Assembly (NCBI RefSeq): GCF_000282535.1
Contig: NZ_AKJC01000134.1
Location: 1 to 47,525 of the forward strand
Source: Pseudomonas sp. GM84
GTDB taxonomy: Bacteria > Pseudomonadota > Gammaproteobacteria > Pseudomonadales > Pseudomonadaceae
Reading direction: 5' to 3'
DNA length: 47,525 nt
Below, piece after piece: positions 41,926-47,525 of this stretch. Each line of letters opens with the position of its first letter. Positions within the stretch are counted from its first letter, which is position 1. The notes beneath the pieces were generated by a model. It did no database searches, was not told the origin of the DNA, and saw nothing but the letters and a program-made list of their open reading frames with translations. The position numbers were made by a program, and so were the translations under genes.

Positions 41926-43452
41926 TTAGCGCAGGCTGATGGTGGTGTTCACACCGTCATTGACGCTGTCGTCATCGAACCAGCGGGCGGTGACGGTCTT
42001 GGTCTGAGTGTAGAACTGCACCACTTGCTTGCCGTACGGGCCAAGATCACCGAGCTTGGAGCCGCGCGAGCCGGTGAAGCTGAAGAACGGCACCGGTACC
42101 GGAATCGGAATGTTGATGCCGACCTGGCCGATGTCGATCTCGCTCTGGAACTTGCGCGCCGCCGCGCCGCTCTGGGTGAACAGGCCCGTGCCATTGCCGA
42201 ACGGGTTGGCGTTGACCAGGGCGATGGCTTCGTCGAGGGTGTCGACTTCCAGGGTCACCAGCACCGGGCCGAAGATTTCCTGGGTGTACACCTGCATGTC
42301 GGTCTTGACCCCGGAGAACAGGGTCGGGCCGACGAAGTTGCCCTGCTCGTAGCCTGGCACCTTCACACCACGGCCATCGAGTTCGAGCTTGGCGCCTTCC
42401 TGGATCCCGCTTTCGATCAGGCCCAGCACACGCTCCTTGGCCCGCTTGGAGACCACTGGGCCGACATCGGTGCCCGGCTCGCTACCGGCATTGACCTTGA
42501 GCTTGCTCGCCGCATCCTTGATGTCCGGCAGCCATTCACGCGCCTTGCCCACCAGTACCGCCACCGAGGTGGCCATGCAGCGCTGGCCGGCCGCGCCGAA
42601 GGCGGCACCGACCAGGGCATTGACAGTCTGAGTGCGGTTGGCATCGGGCAGTACCACGGCGTGGTTCTTCGCGCCCATCATCGATTGCACACGCTTGCCG
42701 TGCTGGCTGCCCAGGTTGTACACGTGGGTGCCGACTTCGGTAGAGCCGACGAACGAAATCGCCTTGATGTCCTTGTGGGTGCAGATCGCGTCCACCACCT
42801 GCTTGCCACCGTGCACCACGTTGAGCACACCCGCCGGCACGCCGGCTTCCAGCGCCAGCTCGACCAGCATCATGGTCGACAGCGGGTCCTGCTCGGAGGG
42901 TTTGAGGACGAAGGTATTACCGCAGACGATCGCCATCGGGAACATCCACAGCGGGATCATTGCGGGGAAGTTGAACGGGGTGATGCCGGCGCACACGCCG
43001 ATCGGCTGGCGCAGGGTGTAGGTATCGACGCCGCCGGCAACGTTCTCGGCGAACTCGCCCATCTGCAGCGTGCCGATGGAGGCGGCGTGCTCGACCACTT
43101 CCAGGCCGCGGAAGATATCGCCCTCGGCATCGGCGAGGGTCTTGCCCTGCTCGGCGCTGAGGGTCTGGGCGATACGCTTGGTGTGTTCGCGGATCAGCGC
43201 CTGCAGCTTGAGCATGATGCGCATGCGGGCGCCGATCGGGGTGTCGCGCCAGCTGGCGAAGGCACGCTGGCCAGCGGCCACGGCGGCATCCACTTCTTCG
43301 ACGGTTGCGAACGGCACCCGCGCCAGCACCTCTTGGGTGGCCGGGTTGACGATGTCGCGCCACTCGGTGGTCTTCGATTCGACCCACTGGCCATCGATCA
43401 GCAGCTTGACCTGCTCGACCTTGGTCTTGTCGGGGGATTGTGGTGCGTTCAT
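41926..43452 (-). CDS. mmsA: Methylmalonate-semialdehyde dehydrogenase (acylating)
   Basis: A 508-residue CoA-dependent aldehyde dehydrogenase that turns methylmalonate semialdehyde into propionyl-CoA, NADH and CO2. Catalytic C292 lies in GQRCMATS, the MmsA-type motif (not GQxC-TA of other ALDHs). Other marks are [14 protein letters not shown] and [19 protein letters not shown] lies 7 bp before the ATG at 43452; the open frame continues 46 codons upstream through the promoter but has no family similarity. Divergent from a LysR gene. Confidence 0.96.
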   Translation of the reverse strand: MNAPQSPDKTKVEQVKLLIDGQWVESKTTEWRDIVNPATQEVLARVPFATVEEVDAAVAAGQRAFASWRDTPIGARMRIMLKLQALIREHTKRIAQTLSAEQGKTLADAEGDIFRGLEVVEHAASIGTLQMGEFAENVAGGVDTYTLRQPIGVCAGITPFNFPAMIPLWMFPMAIVCGNTFVLKPSEQDPLSTMMLVELALEAGVPAGVLNVVHGGKQVVDAICTHKDIKAISFVGSTEVGTHVYNLGSQHGKRVQSMMGAKNHAVVLPDANRTQTVNALVGAAFGAAGQRCMATSVAVLVGKAREWLPDIKDAASKLKVNAGSEPGTDVGPVVSKRAKERVLGLIESGIQEGAKLELDGRGVKVPGYEQGNFVGPTLFSGVKTDMQVYTQEIFGPVLVTLEVDTLDEAIALVNANPFGNGTGLFTQSGAAARKFQSEIDIGQVGINIPIPVPVPFFSFTGSRGSKLGDLGPYGKQVVQFYTQTKTVTARWFDDDSVNDGVNTTISLR

Positions 43453-43539
43453 CTGCGTTCTCCTTGGAATTTTTGTCGGGACGAGATCGCCAACGCCGTG
43501 CAAACGCGAGGTGGCGTCGTGGGGCTTTTTTCGAGTATA

Positions 43540-43553
43540 GATGTGCAAACATC
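43540..43553. promoter_or_regulatory. Candidate LysR operator in the mmsA/LysR gap
   Basis: GATGT-GCAA-ACATC is a perfect inverted repeat of T-N11-A form, 87 bp before mmsA and 31 bp before the LysR gene. Its inner GTGCAAAC (43543-43550) also occurs at 43498-43505, 45 bp away, as expected for the recognition and activation half-sites of a LysR regulator. Confidence 0.6.
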
Positions 43554-43584
43554 CAACAAGAACGCACAAAAAAACCGGATCAAC

Positions 43585-44535
43585 ATGCAAAAAGACCTGA
43601 CCTCCCTCAGTGCGCTGAACTGGGACGACCTGAAGTTCTTCCTCGAAGTGGCGCGTACCCGCAAGGCCAGCAGCGCCGCCAAACGCCTTAGCGTCGACTA
43701 CACCACGGTGTCTCGGCGCATCAGTTCGCTGGAGGGTGCGCTGGGCACGCTGCTGTTCGAGAAATCACGCACCAATGGCTTCGTGCTGACCGCCGAAGGG
43801 CAGCGCCTGCTGGGCTATGCCGAATCGATCGAAAGCACGCTGCACATGGCTTGCGAGCAGGTGTCAGGGTCTGGCGTGGCATTGTCAGGGCATGTACGCA
43901 TGGGCTGCACCGAGGGCTTCGGCAGCTTCTTCGTCACCCCGCAGCTGAGCCATTTCGTCGACGCCTACCCGGCGATTTCGGTGGATATCCTGCCGCTGCC
44001 GCACTTCATCAGCCTGTCCAAGCGCGAGGCGGATATCGTCATCGCCCTGGAGCGGCCGGAGCATGGGCCTTATGTGTGCTGCAAGCTGTGCGACTACCGG
44101 CTGCGCCTGTATGCGACCCAGGATTACCTGGACAGCCGTGCGCCAATTGGTCAGGTGAGCGACCTGGTGGGGCATCCGTTCATCAGCTATGTGGATGATC
44201 TGGCGTTCAGTTCGGAGCTGCTGTACCTGGCCAACCTGATCCCCAATGCCAGTGCGCACCTGCGCAGCACCAGTGTGATCGCGCAGTACACGGCGGCCTT
44301 GCAGGGGCGTGGGTTGGCGATCCTGCCGTGTTTCCTGGCGGCGCAGGATTCGCGGCTGGTGACGGTGTTGCCGGAAGAGATCGAGGTGACGCGGCAGTTC
44401 TGGATGTATTGCCGGGAGGATTTGCGGAAGTTGAAGCGGATTACCTTGTTGTGGGATTACATCCGCGGGGTGACCGAGGCGAATGCGCCGTTGTTGATGG
44501 GGGAAACTCGGGAGATGCGGTTTGCTCAGGATTGA
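43585..44535 (+). CDS. LysR family regulator, probable regulator of mmsAB
   Basis: A 316-residue LysR-type regulator: HTH at about 15-60 ([23 protein letters not shown]), effector domain 95-300 with three Cys (VCCKLC) that is unusual. It is divergent from mmsA with 132 bp between, and that gap carries a LysR-type operator, so it most likely controls mmsAB and itself. In P. aeruginosa this job is done by an AraC-type MmsR; the regulator here belongs to a different family. The start at 43585 ([18 protein letters not shown]) fits the family; the frame is open far upstream only because it runs antisense through mmsA. Confidence 0.87.
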   Translation: MQKDLTSLSALNWDDLKFFLEVARTRKASSAAKRLSVDYTTVSRRISSLEGALGTLLFEKSRTNGFVLTAEGQRLLGYAESIESTLHMACEQVSGSGVALSGHVRMGCTEGFGSFFVTPQLSHFVDAYPAISVDILPLPHFISLSKREADIVIALERPEHGPYVCCKLCDYRLRLYATQDYLDSRAPIGQVSDLVGHPFISYVDDLAFSSELLYLANLIPNASAHLRSTSVIAQYTAALQGRGLAILPCFLAAQDSRLVTVLPEEIEVTRQFWMYCREDLRKLKRITLLWDYIRGVTEANAPLLMGETREMRFAQD

Positions 44536-44536
44536 G

Positions 44537-44692
44537 GGGGGCTGCTTCGCAGCCCATCGCCGGCAAGCCGGCTCCCACAAAGCTGGCACTAGACACTGTG
44601 GGAGCGGGCTTGACCCGCGAACACGGGCGAAGCCCGTGCCAGGCTGCGATGGTGTCTGAGCTGGCCCCTTCGCGGGACAAGCCCGCTCCCAC
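44537..44692. repeat. Cluster of three REP copies of two types
   Basis: A GGGCTGC-TTC-GCAGCCC hairpin, then REP 1 of GCCGGCAAGCCGGC type (about 44555-44579), REP 2 inverted of CGGGCTTGACCCG type (44597-44622), a hairpin CACGGGC-GAA-GCCCGTG (44622-44638), and REP 3 of CGGGACAAGCCCG type (about 44663-44692). This is the only place in the window where both types are mixed. Confidence 0.88.
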
Positions 44693-44732
44693 TGGTTGTG
44701 TTCTGTGCCCTGGGCCGCAGCTAGCCTGCCTG

Positions 44733-45224
44733 TCAGTAAGACGCCACCACGATCGACACCCGGCGGTTTTCGGTGCGCCCGGCACTGGTCCGGTTATTCG
44801 CCACTGGCTGGGTACTGCCCAACCCACGGGTGTGAATGTTCTGCGCCGGCATGCCGACGTCGATCAGTGCCTTGGCCACACTGCCCGCGCGCCGCTCGGA
44901 TAGCTGCTGGTTGTACGCCGCCTTGCCCGTGGCATCGGCATGGCCATCGACCCGCACGCCCTCGATACCTACCCCCAGCAACGCCTTGCCGATACGCTCG
45001 ACAATGGCCTGGCTCTGGCCATTGAGGCTGTCCAGGTCGCTGCCGAACAACACCTTGCCCGACAGGTCGAACGCCCAGCCCTCTTCGGTCGGCGCAAAGC
45101 CTTCGCGCTTGAGCACGGCGATCTGCTCGGCCGTGAGCCCTTTGGGCGGCGGGCTCTGGCAGCCGGTCAGCGCCAGCAAGGCCAGCAACAGTGCAATGAA
45201 GGGAAAACGCAAACGATGGATCAC
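44733..45224 (-). CDS. yfiB: YfiB-like outer-membrane OmpA-type lipoprotein
   Basis: A 163-residue lipoprotein: signal peptide with lipobox LTGC (Cys about residue 22), short linker, and an OmpA-like peptidoglycan-binding domain (about 55-160, with VRVDGHADATG and LSERRAGSVAKALID). In P. aeruginosa YfiB at the outer membrane captures YfiR and so frees YfiN. It lies 3 bp after yfiN and completes the yfiRNB operon in the standard order. Confidence 0.9.
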   Translation of the reverse strand: MIHRLRFPFIALLLALLALTGCQSPPPKGLTAEQIAVLKREGFAPTEEGWAFDLSGKVLFGSDLDSLNGQSQAIVERIGKALLGVGIEGVRVDGHADATGKAAYNQQLSERRAGSVAKALIDVGMPAQNIHTRGLGSTQPVANNRTSAGRTENRRVSIVVASY

Positions 45225-45227
45225 GGT

Positions 45228-46499
45228 TCAGCTCCTGTTCTTGAACTCGGCGGCGGACCGTTCCGTCTGCGCCGCTTGCCACTGGCCACGGCGCTTGCGC
45301 TTGGCCTGGTACATCGCCGCGTCCGCGGCATTAAGGAGGCTGGCGGGGTCGCTGCCATCCTCCGGGTAATAGGCGATGCCAACACTCATTGAGGTAGTAA
45401 GCGTGCCGCCCTCGTCGAGCTGCATCGGCAGTTGCATGCTGGCGATGATCTTCTCGGCAATGCGCTCGGCGTCCTCGCGGGACTGCAGCGGGGTCAGCAA
45501 TACCGCGAACTCATCGCCGCCCAGGCGGGCCACCAGGTCATGCTCGCGCAGCTGCGCCCGCACACGGTCGGCGACGTTGATCAGCACTTCGTCACCCACG
45601 GCGTGACCAAGGCTGTCATTGATCTGCTTGAAGTGATCGCTGTCGAGGAACAACAGCGCCAAGTGGTCCTGCTGCCGGGCCGCATTGCGCAGGCAGCGGC
45701 TGAGGCGGCCTTCGAAGAAGGCCCGGTTGGGCAGGCCGGTGAGGCTGTCATGGCTGGCCTGGTGCGCCAGCGCGGCATTCTCGTTCTGCAGGTGGCCGTG
45801 CCAGACCTCCAGTTCGTCGAGCAAGGCGTTGAAGTCGTTGCCCAGCTCATTGAGTTCGGCGATCGGCGCTTCCGGCACGCGGCGGTCGAAACTGCGCTCG
45901 CGCCGCGCGGCATGGGCGACGCTGGCGAGGCTGCGCAATGGGCGGACAATATCGCCCAGCATGCGCCGTGACAGGTACAGGGCGACGAAGGCACTGAGCA
46001 GCGTGCAGAACAGAATGCCGCCAAGGCCACCGAGCAGGAACAGCAACAGGCTGCGCCCCTGGCCGATCAATTCGATGTGCCCGACCTTCTGCTGCTTGTG
46101 CAAGATCGGCAGGTTGACCGGTTGGTCCAGCAGCGCGGTCGCTACCTGGGCTTCCAGGCGGGCCAGCATGCCATCGTCGCTGCGCTGCCAGTGCGCCAGC
46201 ACCTCGCCGTCACTGTTGAACACCTTGGCGTCCGCCACCTCCTCGGTGCCGGCGATCAGCGCCAGCGCTTCATTGGCGGCGGCACTGTCGTCGAATACCA
46301 CGGCGGCTTCGACGGTGTAGTTGATGGAGCGGGCGATCAAGTGCACGTTGTGGTTGGCGTAGACACGCAGGGCCAGCACGCCCAGCAGGGTCAGCGAGAT
46401 GCCCGCCAGGCCCACGGCCAGCAAGGCCACGGCAAGGTGCCCACGGCCGAGCACAGAGCGCAGTGTCGGGCGCACGCCTGGCTTTTTCCCCGGCTTCAT
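45228..46499 (-). CDS. yfiN: YfiN-type diguanylate cyclase
   Basis: A 423-residue inner-membrane enzyme that makes c-di-GMP from two GTP. Order: first membrane helix (about 24-48), periplasmic PAS-like domain (about 50-160), second helix (160-185), HAMP (190-240), coiled linker and GGDEF domain. The active-site GGDEF is intact at 327-331, and the RxxD inhibitory site (REHD, 318-321) stands five residues before it. YfiR represses it from the periplasm. The start at 46499 overlaps yfiR by 4 bp; the long upstream frame lies inside yfiR. Confidence 0.93.
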   Translation of the reverse strand: MKPGKKPGVRPTLRSVLGRGHLAVALLAVGLAGISLTLLGVLALRVYANHNVHLIARSINYTVEAAVVFDDSAAANEALALIAGTEEVADAKVFNSDGEVLAHWQRSDDGMLARLEAQVATALLDQPVNLPILHKQQKVGHIELIGQGRSLLLFLLGGLGGILFCTLLSAFVALYLSRRMLGDIVRPLRSLASVAHAARRERSFDRRVPEAPIAELNELGNDFNALLDELEVWHGHLQNENAALAHQASHDSLTGLPNRAFFEGRLSRCLRNAARQQDHLALLFLDSDHFKQINDSLGHAVGDEVLINVADRVRAQLREHDLVARLGGDEFAVLLTPLQSREDAERIAEKIIASMQLPMQLDEGGTLTTSMSVGIAYYPEDGSDPASLLNAADAAMYQAKRKRRGQWQAAQTERSAAEFKNRS

Positions 46500-47062
46500 G
46501 GCTGCACCGCCCGGCGCCGCGACAATTGCAGCACGCTGGGGTGGATACGCACGCCGGAGCGCGCCACCGAATCGAGATTGACCTCGAAAGCCACTTGCTC
46601 GTCGCCGACCCGCAGGCAGAACAGGCTGCCGACCGTGCACGGGTCGTCGGCTTCGCTGATGCTCACCACCGGGTGCCCACTGATGACCTCGAACAGGCGA
46701 TCGCGCTGACCTGGGTCGAGTTTGCCGACATAAACGGCATCACAGGCCTGGGCGATCTGCCGGTCATCGGCCAGCAGGCGGCGAACCAGCAACGGCTGGC
46801 CGGCGTTCTGCACAGTGCTTTTGATCAAGTCGTCGGCGTATTCGGTGGGGCCGACCAGGCATAGGCGCAAGGGCATCGGCTCGGTTGGCCAGCGCGCGTA
46901 GCTGAGGATTCCCAAGACCACTTGGGTCACGGCCTTTGCCCGCTCTTGGGCCTGCTGGGAGGGGGGGGACGCCTGTGCATGGGCAGGGCCGGCCAATAGC
47001 AACAGGGCGGCCAGCACGAGAGAAAGCGCACCGCATGTCAACCGCTCCCTGGCCCGTGTCAT
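46496..47062 (-). CDS. yfiR: YfiR-like periplasmic repressor of YfiN
   Basis: A 188-residue exported protein (DUF4154/YfiR family). Signal peptide MTRARERLTCGALSLVLAAL... ends at AHA-QA. The mature part has four Cys (in LRLCLVG, AQACDAVY, DPCTVG and SLFCLRVG), the number that forms two disulfides in P. aeruginosa YfiR and makes it redox-responsive. It should bind the periplasmic part of YfiN and keep it inactive. First gene of yfiR-yfiN-yfiB. A palindrome covers the ribosome binding region (47064-47077). Confidence 0.92.
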   Translation of the reverse strand: MTRARERLTCGALSLVLAALLLLAGPAHAQASPPSQQAQERAKAVTQVVLGILSYARWPTEPMPLRLCLVGPTEYADDLIKSTVQNAGQPLLVRRLLADDRQIAQACDAVYVGKLDPGQRDRLFEVISGHPVVSISEADDPCTVGSLFCLRVGDEQVAFEVNLDSVARSGVRIHPSVLQLSRRRAVQP

Positions 47063-47063
47063 G

Positions 47064-47077
47064 TGAGAATTCTCTCA
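47064..47077 (-). promoter_or_regulatory. Inverted repeat over the yfiR ribosome binding site
   Basis: TGAGA-ATTC-TCTCA (14 bp; inner GAGAATTCTC is a perfect palindrome) begins 2 bp before the yfiR start. On the mRNA its GAGAGA part is the only SD-like sequence. It could be a protein-binding site or a small hairpin limiting yfiR translation. Confidence 0.4.
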
Positions 47078-47154
47078 AAACGCTATATGAACTCGGCGCA
47101 ACGATAGCACAACGATGGCCTCCTGTAGGAGCGGAGCCTTGTGTCGGCTTTGAT

Positions 47155-47229
47155 GGCCCTATCGCCGGCAAGCCGGCTCCCACAGTTACACCGCTGAACC
47201 CGACCTGTGGGAGCCGGCTTGCCGGCGAG
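47155..47229. repeat. Inverted REP pair (GCCGGCAAGCCGGC type)
   Basis: Arms GGCCCTATCGCCGGCAAGCC (from 47155) and GGAGCCGGCTTGCCGGCGAG (to 47229), with a further diverged half TCCTGTAGGAGCGGAGCC at 47121-47138. It lies between recD and yfiR. Confidence 0.88.
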
Positions 47230-47233
47230 GGGG

Positions 47234-47525
47234 TCAGACCTGCTCGAGCATGAGGCCGGAAATACGCCGGACCTTGCGTAACACGGCCTCTTCGAAAATG
47301 CCTTGGCGCGGTTCGATCAGGCTGAAGCAGTGCTTGGCGCGGGTGATGCCGGTATACACCAGCTCTTTGGTCAGCACCGGGTTGAGCGCATCCGGTAGCA
47401 CCAGCGCGGTATGGCTGAACTCCGAGCCCTGCGACTTGTGCACGGTCATGGCGAACACCGTTTCCACTTCGTTGAGCCGGCTGGGCAGGACGAAGCGCAC
47501 ACCGCCGCTGCCGTCATTGCGCGGG
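47234..47525 (-). CDS. recD: Exodeoxyribonuclease V alpha subunit RecD, C-terminal part
   Basis: The last 96 codons of a minus-strand gene that runs off the right end of the window. It carries superfamily 1 helicase motif V (FAMTVHKSQGSEF) and motif VI (VYTGITRAKHCF), with the short C-terminal tail typical of RecD. RecD is the 5'-3' helicase of the RecBCD complex for double-strand break repair. The start and motifs I-IV lie outside the window, so a RecD2-like helicase cannot be excluded. The GTG visible at 47500 is internal; the frame is open to the edge. Confidence 0.85.
   Translation of the reverse strand, partial: PRNDGSGGVRFVLPSRLNEVETVFAMTVHKSQGSEFSHTALVLPDALNPVLTKELVYTGITRAKHCFSLIEPRQGIFEEAVLRKVRRISGLMLEQV

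Noticed and set aside
41728..43584. Long plus-strand open frame before the LysR gene, giving a 935-residue fusion
   Set aside because: The first 619 codons are antisense to mmsB and mmsA and have shadow composition. The LysR HTH begins only after the ATG at 43585.
44537..44692. CRISPR-like repeat array
   Set aside because: The repeats are inverted, of two types and unevenly spaced, with no cas genes; they are REP elements.

Overview
This window looks like chromosome from the Pseudomonas putida group. The evidence is high GC coding sequence with strong G/C third-position bias, many 35-bp inverted REP pairs of the putida type, and a set of recognisable genes: cstA, radA, mscL, an FprB-type reductase, a PpoR-type LuxR solo, rlmG, cioAB, trmA, pcaHG, an McpS-type chemoreceptor, ggt, mmsAB and yfiRNB. 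From memory the backbone order resembles P. putida KT2440. No database could be searched, so this is recognition, not proof. There are no rRNA or tRNA genes, CRISPR arrays, transposases or phage genes.

Layout. 1-9.8 kb: pyruvate/peptide-type carrier CstA with its small partner; a PilZ protein; an NCS2 xanthine/urate-type permease behind a perfect 12-bp palindrome; RadA; MscL; ferredoxin-NADP reductase; a LuxR solo; RlmG. 9.8-14 kb: the cyanide-insensitive bd oxidase cioAB with a tiny third membrane protein, and a divergent MFS exporter; a perfect ANR/FNR box lies between them. 14-20.7 kb: AzgA-type purine permease, TrmA, a LysR regulator, a periplasmic cupin, protocatechuate 3,4-dioxygenase pcaHG with a PcaQ-type operator but no adjacent pcaQ, and a YpfJ-type metalloprotease. 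21-28.5 kb: McpS-like chemoreceptor, gamma-glutamyltransferase, a LysR gene, mdaB divergent from a YgiN-like monooxygenase, a TauE-type exporter and another LysR gene.

28.5-33.2 kb is an accessory type VI secretion module on the minus strand: vgrG, an Eag-type chaperone, a prePAAR/PAAR effector with two membrane regions and a C-terminal HNH-type nuclease, then two different SMI1/KNR4 (SUKH)-like immunity proteins. Its distal half is clearly AT-richer than its surroundings, which suggests horizontal acquisition.

33.7-39.5 kb is a tightly packed six-gene plus-strand operon that appears to be an expanded version of the little-understood E. coli ynbABCD locus. It encodes a CDP-alcohol phosphatidyltransferase-like protein with two Asp-to-Asn changes in its metal motif, a hydrolase-methyltransferase fusion, a PAP2 plus dual-specificity phosphatase fusion carrying an in-frame REP sequence, a small membrane protein, a PlsC-like acyltransferase and a CdsA-like cytidylyltransferase. 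Together they could make or remodel an unidentified phospholipid. This operon and the T6SS module are the best candidates for undescribed biology here.

39.5-47.5 kb: a HicAB toxin-antitoxin pair, a small cupin, mmsAB for valine breakdown with a divergent LysR gene, the yfiRNB c-di-GMP signalling operon, and the 3' end of recD cut by the window edge.
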